DNA of 29,901 nucleotides from a bacterium (GCA_028713675.1 JAQTNV010000039.1:1-29901); one strand, 5' to 3'. Shown: positions 1-8,409, counted from the stretch's first letter. Numbers and translations: made by a program. The notes: generated by a model not told the origin, from the letters alone.

Positions 1-607
1 CCACCCCATAGAAATCCTGTGAGGCCAGGTACCAACGGGAAAAAGACGGTCCGCCGTCTTCCTTCCAGTCGGCCATTTCCTCGTCCAGGGCATGGGAACC
101 GGTCAGGTGAATTCTTCCATCGGCCAGAACCACTTTCATGTTGGTCACCTGCACCTCGGGAAACTTGGCCGCGCCCTTGAGCACCTCCCGGTTGACCAGG
201 CTTTCCATTACCGAGTCGGATCCGCCCGCCACCGGCACACCGACCCTGAGGCCGAGCGGCTCCAGGACTTGCTGAAGCTGAGCAAAGGTCACCCCCCGCT
301 GCACGTGCGCCATCAGGTTCAGGGAATCCACCCTTTCGATCTGGTTCATCTTCTGAAAGTCGATGGCCACCCCTTCCGCGTTCGCCACTGATTCCGGGAA
401 ATATGGAGAATATTTTGTATAAACAGAAATCCGGTTTTCCCGGGCCCAAGGCAATAGTTTTTGAACCTCTTCAGCTTTATCGGGCTGAACCACGGCCAGC
501 CCGGAAGCCTCAACCGGCCGGGTAAAGAGGCTGCCGACCTGGTCTTTCCGGGAAATGACTCTGTCTTTTCCGATGATTTTTTGCAGCTCGCTGATATTGA
601 TCCCCAT
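1..607 (-). CDS. FAD-binding (PCMH-type) oxidoreductase, N-terminal part, runs off the window
   Basis: The visible 202 residues read without a stop to the window edge, so the C-terminal part is missing. The N-terminus (IxxLxxIIGKDRVISR) and the following alpha/beta pattern match the first half of the flavoprotein encoded at 5007-6467, so this is probably a paralogue of the glycolate/D-lactate dehydrogenase flavin subunits (GlcD/GlcE type). The segment that should be the glycine-rich loop for the FAD pyrophosphate is degenerate: around residues 56-70 it reads TKYSPYFPES with no SGxGxS-like motif, so FAD binding may be lost or altered, as in a GlcE-like structural subunit. Start ATG at 607 follows a GGGGG tract; an in-frame GTG at 613 is possible. 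It is the last visible gene of the minus-strand operon, 60 bp after the preceding stop. Family call is good; substrate unknown. Confidence 0.8.
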   Translation of the reverse strand, partial: MGINISELQKIIGKDRVISRKDQVGSLFTRPVEASGLAVVQPDKAEEVQKLLPWARENRISVYTKYSPYFPESVANAEGVAIDFQKMNQIERVDSLNLMAHVQRGVTFAQLQQVLEPLGLRVGVPVAGGSDSVMESLVNREVLKGAAKFPEVQVTNMKVVLADGRIHLTGSHALDEEMADWKEDGGPSFSRWYLASQDFYGV

Positions 608-667
608 ATTCACCCCCAGTTGAATAATTCTTTCTTCCCGGGCCGGTCCCGAGTTGCCGGGAACAGC

Positions 668-1732
668 TTAAATCCTTCCCTCAACCTTGATGGTCGGATA
701 TGAATCCACCCCCGGAATAGCTAGTCGCCCCGACTGCATGAAATGTCTTCTCACTCTTTCCGAGCTCTTGACCATGAATTGTTCCATCATCCCGGTCCGT
801 AAAGGCATCTGTTCAAAAATCCTCCGGGCGATCCAGTTTTTCCTCCAGTTCCGAGTGTAAAACTTGAAGTCATTGAGCGCTTTTTCCCGGTTTTCCACCG
901 CCAGGGCGGCTATCTTCCCGGAGATGAGCGCCCCCACGATCCCGAAAAGGATCATCGGGTCCATCAGCCCCGAAAGTGTCCCGGCAAGAATTTTATCCTC
1001 CGCGAAAAGACGAGGGTTAGAAACGGATTCCATCGGTACCTGATTTTCGATATATATCCACTCTTTCAGTTTCAGCCCCTCCCGCTCCTCCAGGTATTCC
1101 TGGCAGCGCATTACCGCCTCCCGGGAAACCGGCTTCCGCCTCTGGAATATCAGCCCGAAAAAGAACCCGTTGATGATTCCGTGGTAATAATATTCCCCGA
1201 TATATTTATCAAAATAGGCAACATACTCGTTGGGTTTGTCTGATTCGAAGCGCGCGACGTAACCGTAGATCCCCTGGGCAGGGACTTTCAGGGATTCGAA
1301 CATCTCGGGGAAAAGACCTGTGGCGATGATGCTCCCGGGCGGCAATTCCTTATGGTTTCTGATCTCCCGGGAAAATTCGAATTTCACCCCGGCCTTCCGG
1401 GCTTCCTCGTAAAGGTAAATATCCATCGAACTTTTCCGGTTGCCCCGCTCCACGCCGTACTGGTCCCGCGCAGGAATCCGGTAGCCGTTCTTCCCGAAAT
1501 AAACCCGGAAATCGTAGGACTCATGAAAATGCGCGGACATGTCCACCCCGATGTAACTGTTAAGCTGCGGCAGATCCACCGGGGTGGCGTGAATGGAGGG
1601 ATGAAAAATCCCGGCCCCGCCGATCCGCTTGGATTTGTCGAGGATCAGGACCTCGTATCCCTGCCGGGCCAGGTTGATCCCGGCCACCATCCCCGAAAGT
1701 CCCGCGCCCAAAATGTGGATTTTCTTGCTCAT
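668..1732 (-). CDS. FAD-dependent oxidoreductase with N-terminal Rossmann fold
   Basis: A 354-residue protein starting MSKKIHILGAGLSGMVAG. The GAGLSG at residues 9-14 is the dinucleotide-binding GxGxxG, followed by an acidic LDKS at the end of beta 2 and an RIGGAG motif, typical of the geranylgeranyl-reductase/phytoene-desaturase/amine-oxidase type FAD fold. A late segment AGTLSGLMDPMILFGIVGALISGK resembles the second FAD-contact region of these enzymes (Gly-Asp-like motif replaced by SGLMDP). No membrane helix or Cys cluster is visible. The ATG at 1732 has an upstream AAAGGAAA. It lies between two PCMH flavoproteins in one operon, so it may handle the same substrate or be an electron partner, but the substrate cannot be read from the sequence. 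Confidence 0.82.
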   Translation of the reverse strand: MSKKIHILGAGLSGMVAGINLARQGYEVLILDKSKRIGGAGIFHPSIHATPVDLPQLNSYIGVDMSAHFHESYDFRVYFGKNGYRIPARDQYGVERGNRKSSMDIYLYEEARKAGVKFEFSREIRNHKELPPGSIIATGLFPEMFESLKVPAQGIYGYVARFESDKPNEYVAYFDKYIGEYYYHGIINGFFFGLIFQRRKPVSREAVMRCQEYLEEREGLKLKEWIYIENQVPMESVSNPRLFAEDKILAGTLSGLMDPMILFGIVGALISGKIAALAVENREKALNDFKFYTRNWRKNWIARRIFEQMPLRTGMMEQFMVKSSERVRRHFMQSGRLAIPGVDSYPTIKVEGRI

Positions 1733-1785
1733 GGTGATTTTCCTTTCTCAAATTACTGCCTAACCACCATTTCCCGCCCTTTTCA

Positions 1786-1856
1786 CCGGTTTACGGTTAC
1801 CGGCATTTTTCTTCTTTTTTCTTACTTCTTACTTCTCCATTTTCACTTTTTACTGA
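1786..1856 (-). repeat. Degenerate 7-bp tandem repeat array
   Basis: On the minus strand this gap reads as loosely repeated heptamers of the type AGAAGTA and GGTAACC/GTAAACC, the same style as the arrays at 3540, 9376, 26886 and 28196. It fills most of the gap between the stop of the 550-residue flavoprotein and the start of the Rossmann FAD gene and overlaps the last few codons of the former. Identification rests on period and composition only. Confidence 0.5.
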
Positions 1857-3495
1857 CCTCGGCGTCTTTCATCAGGAGCCCCGCCCCGTACCAGGAACGA
1901 TCCGAAACATCATTGGGGTCAAAGGCCCTTTTGATCCTTTCCTGCCAAAGATGGAAATTCCCATAATGAGGGCCCATGTCCATGATCCGCTGCTGGGGGG
2001 ACTTCTCGTAGTCCCCGCAGGTCAGACCGATGTCGTTGGGCTCGAAGCCGGATTTTTCCAGCCGGCGCTGGTTCCGCTCGTCGGTAATGCACTGGCGGGA
2101 GGCGTCCACCGACTCGGGGTTGGAGGCGTCGTAGTGAAACTCCATTTCCATGTAAACATAGGCGTTGTTTTCGAAGGAATTATGGTAGGTGGAATCCGCC
2201 CCGTCATCCAGAATCTTTCCGCTCTTGGCCCATTTCCCCTTGATCTCCTCCTGGGGGATCCCCATGTGCTTCACCACCGACTCGTTGGTGCCCATGTAAC
2301 CGGAGCTGATCACGAAACCGCCGGCGTGGTGAATGAAGAGGGTGCAGTTCCCGATCAGGGCCACCGGCATCTCTTTCATCATCAGCTCCTTCATCGGCCC
2401 TTCGGTCATGACCTCCAGGATCTTCCCCCCGGTCTCCTGCACGATCTCGGACATCACCTTTTTCCGGTACTCGAACTCGCGCCTGGAGTTCGCGAAAATC
2501 ATCGCCACCGCGGGATGCTTCATCTGCTCGGTCAGGGCCTGGACCATGCCGGTGGCGTAAAACGCCTCGTAGATGTCCTTGTTGGAGGTGGCCCCCATAA
2601 GGGAGATCATGTGCTCGGCGCTCCCCACCCGCATCAGCACGTAGGCAAGTTCCGCGTCCCCCACCTGGTAGAAGAAATCAATCATCTGCTCGTAGGTGTC
2701 GAAACAGGGGATAACCATCTCCATGAATTCCGGGATCTCCTTCATCAGGTAGGCGGTCATCATCCCGCCGGTTTCGGTCTCGAGCTTGGGCGGTCCGGGC
2801 CAGTGGTGGAGCTTGATCGCACCCTTGGTGAAAACCCCCATCCCCCCCTGAGCCCCGCAGTGTCCCCGCATTACGCCCCGGAGGGAAGGTCCCGGACCGT
2901 CGCCGGTGAACCATTCCCCGGGAGGCCCGAGCTTGAGCAGGTCGCCGGTGGGAAGGACCCATTCAATCCCGAGGGCATTCCGGCCGTTATGGCCTCCGTG
3001 ATTGCCGAAGGTGTTCATCCCCCAGCCCGAGGTCAGGTTCGCAAGCACCGAGGCCTGGGAACCGGCCTGCACCGGGGTGGTGAAGAGCCCGCGCTTGATC
3101 ACCTCGGCCTCCAGCTGTGCCCAGGTCACGTAGGGCTCGACCACCGCAAACTTGTTCTTCTCGTCGATCTCGAGGATCCGGTTCATCCGCCGGAGGTCCA
3201 GCACCACCACCCCGGGCTGGCCGGGAAGGGAGTGGGATCCGTAGCCGGTGGAAAGGGCCTTGAACTTGATCCCGTAACGGTTACAGGCCCGGACGATGGA
3301 CTGGACCTCCTCGGTGCTTCCGGGAAGGAGCACCGCTGCCGGCCGATGGGGAAGAAACTTTCCCGGGGCGCAGAGGTTGTTGAACTCGTTCAGCCAGTTG
3401 AAGGTGTAGCTCTCCAGGATCGCCGGGTCATCGGAGATATTCACCGAACCCACGATGTTGGAAAACATTTTATAGATATGCGGAGCTAGTGCCAT
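1843..3495 (-). CDS. Large FAD-binding oxidoreductase (PCMH flavin domain; 4-cresol dehydrogenase/vanillyl-alcohol oxidase-like)
   Basis: A 550-residue flavoprotein. Residues about 50-240 form the PCMH FAD domain: PAAVLLPGSTEEVQSIVRAC, then the pyrophosphate-binding loop ALSTGYGSHS (about residues 80-89), VVVLDLRRMNRILEID and a second loop QAGSQASVLANLTSGWGMN. The C-terminal half would be the substrate cap domain. Length and loop pattern suit the aryl-alcohol/4-cresol dehydrogenase branch better than the shorter GlcD branch, but the substrate is not determined and no covalent-flavin Tyr/His was assigned with certainty. The ATG at 3495 has a strong AAGGAGG. It is translated after the Fe-S protein at 3579-4859, which probably accepts its electrons. 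Cytoplasmic: no signal peptide is seen. Confidence 0.85.
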   Translation of the reverse strand: MALAPHIYKMFSNIVGSVNISDDPAILESYTFNWLNEFNNLCAPGKFLPHRPAAVLLPGSTEEVQSIVRACNRYGIKFKALSTGYGSHSLPGQPGVVVLDLRRMNRILEIDEKNKFAVVEPYVTWAQLEAEVIKRGLFTTPVQAGSQASVLANLTSGWGMNTFGNHGGHNGRNALGIEWVLPTGDLLKLGPPGEWFTGDGPGPSLRGVMRGHCGAQGGMGVFTKGAIKLHHWPGPPKLETETGGMMTAYLMKEIPEFMEMVIPCFDTYEQMIDFFYQVGDAELAYVLMRVGSAEHMISLMGATSNKDIYEAFYATGMVQALTEQMKHPAVAMIFANSRREFEYRKKVMSEIVQETGGKILEVMTEGPMKELMMKEMPVALIGNCTLFIHHAGGFVISSGYMGTNESVVKHMGIPQEEIKGKWAKSGKILDDGADSTYHNSFENNAYVYMEMEFHYDASNPESVDASRQCITDERNQRRLEKSGFEPNDIGLTCGDYEKSPQQRIMDMGPHYGNFHLWQERIKRAFDPNDVSDRSWYGAGLLMKDAEVSKK

Positions 3496-3539
3496 TGGCC
3501 TTCCTCCTTGGTTGTTCCGGCTGTCAATATTTTGACTTT

Positions 3540-3573
3540 ACCTGTCATCTGCTACTTGCTACCGGTCACTTTT
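3540..3573 (-). repeat. Short degenerate heptad repeat
   Basis: On the minus strand the gap between two operon genes reads TGACCGG, TAGCAAG, TAGCAGA, TGACAGG: four 7-bp units of one pattern. The units are close to those inserted in the radical SAM genes (TCGCAGG, TAACAGG, CTACCGG), which ties the intergenic and intragenic arrays together. Confidence 0.6.
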
Positions 3574-3578
3574 TATAC

Positions 3579-4859
3579 CTATTCAACCGATTGAATCAGA
3601 AGATCCACCGCATCCACGACCTTGAGCTCGCTGTCCGAGTCCCGGATCCCATCCTCAAAGTTCTTCTCACACCAGGGGCAGCAGGAAACGATCGTCTCCG
3701 CCCCGGTGGCCCGGGCCTCCTCCAGCCTTTCCTTGACCGTGTCCATCGCGAGCTCGGGGAAGGCCGACTTCACCCCTCCCCCCGATCCGCAGCACCAGGC
3801 GTATTCCCGCCTCCGCTCCATCTCGATTAGCTTGATCCCGGGGATGCTCTTCAATACCTCCCGGGGCGGCTCGTAGACCCCGTTCATTCCCATCACTTTG
3901 GGGATGTCCTTGATCGGCATCGTGCCGAGTTCGTAATGCTCCACCCCGTGGGAGGGGATCCGGGTATCCGACATCCTCCCCAGGTGGCAGGGGTCGTGGT
4001 AGGTGATGGAGAGGTTGACCTCCTTACTGGGCTTCAGCTTTCCTTCCTTGATCAGTTCGTTCAAGAATTCGATCGAGTGCTGCACCTCGAATTTCATTTC
4101 CGGACCCACCCGGGGATACTTGGACTTGATCAGCCCGAAGCAGCCGGCGCAGGAGGTGACTACTTTCTTCACCCCCAGCTGATTGAAGGTGTTGATGTTC
4201 TCGATGGCCATTTTTTGGAAGAGTTCTTCGTCCCCCACCATGAAAGCCGGGCTGGCGCAGCATTTTTCATTGGCCCCCAGGGTGCCGAAATCCACCCCCG
4301 CCTTGTTGAAAAGGATGGCGGTGTTCTTGGCCACCCGGCGCATCTCCGGATCGAGGGAATAGGTGCAGCCCACGAAATAGAGCACCTCCGCTTTTTCCTG
4401 GTTAAGATCCTTGACCTTGAGCCCCTTGGCCCAGTCAGTCCGCTTCCGGCGGGGCTGCTGCCAAACGTTGTCGTAGGATTTGATGCTTTCCACGATGGAA
4501 ACGTGGGGGGCAAAGCGGTTTTTCTCGTTCTTTTGCCAGGCGTCAATCCGGAACTCGTGCAGGACTTCCCAAAGTTCCTGGTCCGTCCCCACCTTGCAGG
4601 AGAGATCGCACATCCCGCAGAGCGTGCAGTTATAAAGGATCTCCATCACTTTGGGTGAATATTCAATCCGCCCTTCCAGGAGCGAAAGCGCCATGATCAG
4701 CTTTCCGCTGGCCGAGAACGAGTGAAAATTATGCTTGGCGATCGCCGGGCACCCCTGGGCGAAACGCCAGCTCTTCAAGAGGGACGGAATGGGGATAAAC
4801 TTGCAGGTGGAGCACCTGACACATCGCATCATATCCTTTTTGTAATCTGCCAGAGCCAT
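3579..4859 (-). CDS. CCG-domain Fe-S protein (HdrD/GlcF-like electron transfer subunit)
   Basis: A 426-residue protein with two N-terminal 4Fe-4S ferredoxin motifs (Cys13/16/19 with Cys37-Pro; Cys78/81/84/88) followed by two cysteine-rich CCG domains: the first with Cys165, Cys200-Cys201 and Cys237/240, the second with Cys291, Cys356-Cys357-Gly and Cys393-Cys394/Cys397. This is the architecture of heterodisulfide reductase subunit D, glycolate oxidase GlcF and LutA-type proteins, which pass electrons from a flavoprotein to a quinone, thiol or other carrier. Full length for the family. The ATG at 4859 follows GGGAGGAACC. Sandwiched between FAD-domain oxidoreductase genes, it is the likely shared electron acceptor of the operon. 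No membrane segment is visible, so the terminal acceptor is unknown. Confidence 0.9.
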   Translation of the reverse strand: MALADYKKDMMRCVRCSTCKFIPIPSLLKSWRFAQGCPAIAKHNFHSFSASGKLIMALSLLEGRIEYSPKVMEILYNCTLCGMCDLSCKVGTDQELWEVLHEFRIDAWQKNEKNRFAPHVSIVESIKSYDNVWQQPRRKRTDWAKGLKVKDLNQEKAEVLYFVGCTYSLDPEMRRVAKNTAILFNKAGVDFGTLGANEKCCASPAFMVGDEELFQKMAIENINTFNQLGVKKVVTSCAGCFGLIKSKYPRVGPEMKFEVQHSIEFLNELIKEGKLKPSKEVNLSITYHDPCHLGRMSDTRIPSHGVEHYELGTMPIKDIPKVMGMNGVYEPPREVLKSIPGIKLIEMERRREYAWCCGSGGGVKSAFPELAMDTVKERLEEARATGAETIVSCCPWCEKNFEDGIRDSDSELKVVDAVDLLIQSVE

Positions 4860-4889
4860 GGGTTCCTCCCTTGCTAATTTATTCTTTTT

Positions 4890-4988
4890 GACACGGATTT
4901 ACACAGATTCACACGGCTTAATTTGATTTTTCTTCATTATTGTTAATTCTGACGTGATCATTCCGTGATCATCCGTGTTATCCGTGTC
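4890..4988. repeat. GACACGGAT inverted-repeat element, about 100 bp, no gene
   Basis: Bounded by GACACGGAT (4890-4898) and its exact reverse complement ATCCGTGTC (4980-4988), each followed inward by further imperfect ACACGGAT-like units, with an AT-rich centre. Same ends as the elements at 8264, 18741 and 19294. It sits between two genes of the redox operon without breaking either. Confidence 0.75.
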
Positions 4989-5006
4989 TACTCTTGGAGT
5001 TTTTCA

Positions 5007-6467
5007 TCAGAAACAGAGCTTCCCCGGGTTCAGGATGTTTTTCGGGTCGAAAACCCCCTTGACCCGCTTCATGGCGCTCACAAACTCGGTATTCTGCGAG
5101 TAAACCATCGGGGCCCAGGACCCGTAGGGCCGGGAGAACCAGGCCCCCTGCTTCTGGAAAGCCAGGCTGGCTTTTTCGATCAGGCCGCGGATCCGGGCTT
5201 TTTCCCGGGCATCGCCCTGGGGACAGGGGAAATCAAACCCCAGATGACAGCTGGTCCCCTGCACAACCGGCTGGATGTAGATCCCGATCTGGGAAGCCGG
5301 GTAATTCTCCTGGACCGCCATCTCCCTGAGCGCCGGGATAAAGGATTCCACCCGGTTCAGGGTGGTGATAAAAAAGAGTTCATAATTCTCGCCCCCGTAA
5401 CGCAGTTTCCAGTAAGGTTCCGCGGAAGCGTTGCGGATCACCCGGAGCAGGACCTCGGCCTTGACCTCTCCCAGGGATTGCACCGGGGTCATGCCCTGCT
5501 TCTGGATCAGATCCCAGAGATCCTTTTCCTGGTAGTCCACCTTTTCTTCCGGGTGACGGTTGTAGCCGCAAACCGTGAAGGCCAGGATCCAGGGCGGCAG
5601 GGTTCTGATCAGCCGTTCAATCCCTTCCCGGTTGGGGGCCAGGAGAGAGGCCAGGGTAAAGTTATTCAGGAGAAAAACCTCGTCCCCGAGATCCAGGCGG
5701 ATCATCCGGTAAGCCGCCTCGATCAGACGCTCCAGGCGGGTATCGGAAAGAAAATAGAGCTTATCGATCGCGGGATATAGCTCGCACTTGATTGAGGCCC
5801 AGGGAACGATCCCGATGGTGCCCTGGGACCCCTGGATCAGCTTGTGATAATCCACCTGGTGCGGCCCGAGAGGAAATTTCTGCGCGCCCCCGATCTGCCA
5901 TTGCCCCTCGAGGCCGCCGGGGCCCGAAGCCTCGCCGGTCTGAAAAACCTCCCCCGTTCCGAAGACCACCTCCATGCAGAGCAGAGGATCGGCGGCGTCC
6001 CAGTGAAACCGGGGGATAATCACCGGCTCCCGTTCGAGTCCGCTCGCGAGGACCGACTTGTTGGCCCGGGGCGAGAGCGGAAGGTTCAGCCGCAGGCCTT
6101 CCTTCTTCAATTCCGGGATCAGTTGGCCGAAGGTAACCCCGGCCTCAATAACCGTGACCCGGTTTTTCCGGTTGATCCTGAGGATCCGGTTCAGGCCGCC
6201 GAGATCCACGACCACTCCCCCGATGGAGGGAACCGTGTCCCCACGGCTGTGCGGCGCTCCGGAGCTCATCGGGATCAGGGGCACATTCGCCTGGTTGGCC
6301 CAGGCGACCAGGCCCTGGATGTCCTTCACCCCCCTGGGTTTGGCCAGCAGATCCGGAGAGCGGGAAGGGACAAAGCTCATGTCCCCCGCCAGGGCGGCGA
6401 TTACCCCCGGGTCATCGGAAACCCGATCCGCCCCGATCAAGCCACTGATTTCCTGCTTAAGGTTCAT
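5007..6467 (-). CDS. FAD-binding oxidoreductase, GlcD-like flavin subunit
   Basis: A 486-residue PCMH/FAD-oxidase C-terminal family protein. The N-terminal FAD domain has LLAKPRGVKDIQGLVAWA, the loop PMSSGAPHSRGDT (pyrophosphate binding) and GGVVVDLGGLNRILRI; the C-terminus ends RVKGVFDPKNILNPGKLCF, a near-diagnostic ending for glycolate/D-lactate dehydrogenase flavoproteins (FDPxxxLNPGK). Starts with ATG at 6467 after a GGGGGGG tract. It is the first gene of the minus-strand redox operon, upstream of the HdrD/GlcF-like protein. The expected reaction is oxidation of a 2-hydroxy acid or similar substrate with electrons passed to the Fe-S subunit; the actual substrate cannot be read. It is a paralogue of the partial gene at the window start. 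Confidence 0.88.
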   Translation of the reverse strand: MNLKQEISGLIGADRVSDDPGVIAALAGDMSFVPSRSPDLLAKPRGVKDIQGLVAWANQANVPLIPMSSGAPHSRGDTVPSIGGVVVDLGGLNRILRINRKNRVTVIEAGVTFGQLIPELKKEGLRLNLPLSPRANKSVLASGLEREPVIIPRFHWDAADPLLCMEVVFGTGEVFQTGEASGPGGLEGQWQIGGAQKFPLGPHQVDYHKLIQGSQGTIGIVPWASIKCELYPAIDKLYFLSDTRLERLIEAAYRMIRLDLGDEVFLLNNFTLASLLAPNREGIERLIRTLPPWILAFTVCGYNRHPEEKVDYQEKDLWDLIQKQGMTPVQSLGEVKAEVLLRVIRNASAEPYWKLRYGGENYELFFITTLNRVESFIPALREMAVQENYPASQIGIYIQPVVQGTSCHLGFDFPCPQGDAREKARIRGLIEKASLAFQKQGAWFSRPYGSWAPMVYSQNTEFVSAMKRVKGVFDPKNILNPGKLCF

Positions 6468-6525
6468 ATTTACCCCCCCGTGGATTTTCTGAAGAGGCCT
6501 TCATTGACACAATGCGTTAGAAATA

Positions 6526-6553
6526 ATAATACCGGGTTCTACTTTAAAAGCAA
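6526..6553 (-). promoter_or_regulatory. Candidate promoter of the redox operon
   Basis: On the minus strand TTGCTT (6548-6553) and TATTAT (6526-6531) are separated by 16 bp, about 60 bp upstream of the first flavoprotein start. The -10 matches the consensus at five of six bases, the -35 only at three. It lies in the 155-bp gap that precedes the operon. Weak but correctly placed. Confidence 0.3.
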
Positions 6554-6622
6554 TCAGAAAATTCCCACTATATTTGCAGCCTAATTGTTCAGATGAAAGC
6601 GAAAATTCCGGGGAAGATGGGA

Positions 6623-7411
6623 TTATATTTTTGTCACGGAAAAATACCGGTCGGGAGGCAGGCCGGTGGACACCACCGCGCCCGGGCAGAGCACCACCAG
6701 CTTTTCTTCGAACTGGTCCCCGAGCAAATCAAAAAGTTCCACGCAGGCGGAGCAGACCCGGAGCGTGGAACCGAGCGAATAGGGAATTATTTGATTATTT
6801 CTTTCATGGGGGAGTCCCTCGGCGGGCTCCCTCTCCGGGCGGCCGCTGAGGGCCGTCCCTACTTTTTTTTCCTTTTCGATAAAGAAATGCGGTTCGATAA
6901 AATTGGCATGGTTGGCACAATGACCCGGGAAAACCGAATCGAAAGCCTCCCCCGATTCTTCCGGGGTGGCCAGGCCGAGCTTCAACAGTCCCTGCCGGAG
7001 AAGCCGGGACTGTTCCCGGTCAAAGTCATCGATCCTGTCCCATTCGGCCGGTTTGACCTTGGAGTAAGCGGGCGATCGGGCCAGGAGCCTGATTTCTTCC
7101 GGGCCTGGCCGCCGGGAAGGCTGAAAATCGCTCGGCGCGATCTTTACTCCCCGCCGTCCTTCCAGAGGAAAACCTGTCACCACCAGGACTTCCCCGTTAT
7201 GACTTGAGGCCCGGTACCAGGAACCCTGGCGGCGGCAGTTTTTATTCCAGACCTCGGGCAGGGCGATCCCGGCCTCCCGCTGGGGATGCAGAAGCTCGCA
7301 GACCATCCGCCGGGCCCTGTAAATTTTCGCCGGCCTGCCTTTTAAACCCGCTTCGACCCCGGGCAATTCTTCCGGGCCGAGAAAATAAGCGTATTTGCAT
7401 TCAAACAGCAT
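6623..7411 (-). CDS. Unrecognised protein, probably translationally coupled to the amidohydrolase
   Basis: A 262-residue protein that I do not recognise. The ATG at 7411 is chosen because it lies 4 bp after the TAG of the upstream amidohydrolase; a longer frame exists but would run through that gene. Visible features are a basic N-terminal half, FPGHCANHANFIEPHFF in the middle, and a C-terminal VCSACVELFDLLG (CxxC) with a later VVLCPG, which might bind metal. Between the middle block and the CxxC block, the frame passes through a GTAGGG-type palindromic repeat (6807-6862) that encodes a low-complexity, Arg/Pro/Glu-rich stretch. The protein is therefore either tolerant of a repeat insertion or was extended by it. 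Function unknown. Confidence 0.6.
   Translation of the reverse strand: MLFECKYAYFLGPEELPGVEAGLKGRPAKIYRARRMVCELLHPQREAGIALPEVWNKNCRRQGSWYRASSHNGEVLVVTGFPLEGRRGVKIAPSDFQPSRRPGPEEIRLLARSPAYSKVKPAEWDRIDDFDREQSRLLRQGLLKLGLATPEESGEAFDSVFPGHCANHANFIEPHFFIEKEKKVGTALSGRPEREPAEGLPHERNNQIIPYSLGSTLRVCSACVELFDLLGDQFEEKLVVLCPGAVVSTGLPPDRYFSVTKI
6807..6862. repeat. GTAGGG-type palindromic repeat inside a coding sequence
   Basis: On the minus strand it begins GTAGGGACGG and contains the nested GC-rich palindromes GGCCCTC/GCGGCCGC and GAGGGAG/CTCCC. It resembles the intergenic copies at 13640 and 14926. Here it lies inside the reading frame of the 262-residue unknown protein and is read through without a stop. 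Confidence 0.5.
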
Positions 7412-7415
7412 TTTT

Positions 7416-8237
7416 CTAAAGCCCGAAAACAACCCGGGCGTTTTCCTCGAGGAGCCGGGAGCGGGATTCCTCCTTGATCGGGATTTCCTTGAGCTCATCC
7501 AGGATTCTTTTCCGGGAAAGCAAGGGATGATCCGAACCGAACAGGGCCTTTCTCGATAAAGGCCCGTTAATGTACTGGATCACCATCTCGGGAATGTACC
7601 GGGGGGCCCAGCCGGCGATATTGAAATAAACGTTCTGGTTCCGCTGGCAGATCGCCAGGGCCTCGGCGAACCAGGGAAAACCGAAATGGGCCAGGATGAT
7701 TTTCAGGTTTGGAAAATCCACCGCCACCTCATCCAGGGGCAGAGGCAGACAGTATTTGAGCTTTTTACCCAGGTGGTAGTGCGTGCCGGTGTGAAAGAGC
7801 ACGGGAAGGCCGAGTTCCTGGGCCGCCTCGTAAACGGGATAGAAAAGCCGGTCGTCCGGATTAAGTTCGAGCAGATGCGGGATGAACTTGAGCCCCTGGA
7901 GCTTAAGTTCCCGCGCCAGCCTTTCCACTTCCCGGACCGCCAGGACTCCTTTATGCGGATCCACGCTCCCCAGGCCGATCAGCCGGCCCGGATATTTTTC
8001 CACCGCCTGGGCGACCAGGTCGTTGGGGATCCGGTAGCCGGAAACCGTCTCGGCGTCGATCGCGACCACTACTGATTTTTCCACCTGGGCGGCATCCATA
8101 TCCGAGATCGTGTCCTCCGGGGCGCCCTTGGCGAAAAAGAAGCCGTACCCCATCGCGTCCATGCCGGGAATCTCGCCCCGGTTGAAAAGGTCAATCAACT
8201 CTCTGGTGAAAAGCTGGGCATGCGTATCGATAATCAT
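7416..8237 (-). CDS. Amidohydrolase-2 family TIM-barrel metal-dependent hydrolase/decarboxylase
   Basis: A 273-residue protein. Motifs in order: N-terminal IIDTHAQ, LKFIPHLLELNPDD, LPVLFHTGTH, LKIILAHFG and LFGSDHP, the usual metal and acid-base positions of the amidohydrolase_2 family (ACMSD and gamma-resorcylate decarboxylase relatives). The N-terminal HxH is reduced to a single His (DTHAQ), so metal binding may differ from classical members. The ATG at 8237 was chosen over a TTG one codon earlier because AAGGAAG lies five to six bases upstream. Members of this family often hydrolyse or decarboxylate aromatic or cyclic acids, which would fit a nearby flavoprotein operon for aromatic or hydroxy-acid metabolism, but that link is inference. 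Confidence 0.85.
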   Translation of the reverse strand: MIIDTHAQLFTRELIDLFNRGEIPGMDAMGYGFFFAKGAPEDTISDMDAAQVEKSVVVAIDAETVSGYRIPNDLVAQAVEKYPGRLIGLGSVDPHKGVLAVREVERLARELKLQGLKFIPHLLELNPDDRLFYPVYEAAQELGLPVLFHTGTHYHLGKKLKYCLPLPLDEVAVDFPNLKIILAHFGFPWFAEALAICQRNQNVYFNIAGWAPRYIPEMVIQYINGPLSRKALFGSDHPLLSRKRILDELKEIPIKEESRSRLLEENARVVFGL

Positions 8238-8263
8238 CAAAACTTCCTTTCAAAAATATATTT

Positions 8264-8396
8264 TCACACTGATTTACACGGATTTGATGGATTTCCTCCT
8301 TGGAAAACAATAATGGCCGTCAACAATCATTTTCGCTTTCTTTTGTCATATCGAAATTATTTTTCCAAATCCGTGGATCTCCGTGCCATCCGTGTC
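8264..8396. repeat. GACACGGAT inverted-repeat element, about 133 bp, no gene
   Basis: The left end is a decayed ACACTGATTTACACGGAT, the right end is ATCCGTGTC (8388-8396). The interior (GGATTTCCTCCTTGG and onward through CTTTCTTTTG) can be aligned by eye with the element at 19294-19429 over nearly its whole length, so the two are copies of one MITE-like sequence. It fills the gap between the radical SAM gene and the amidohydrolase. Confidence 0.75.
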
Positions 8397-8409
8397 GAAA
8401 TCTCTAAAA

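Noticed and set aside
1951-3489. Open frame of 512 codons on the plus strand opposite the large flavoprotein
   Set aside because: It is His/Pro/Gly-rich with no recognisable motif and is a by-product of GC-rich third positions of the real minus-strand gene.
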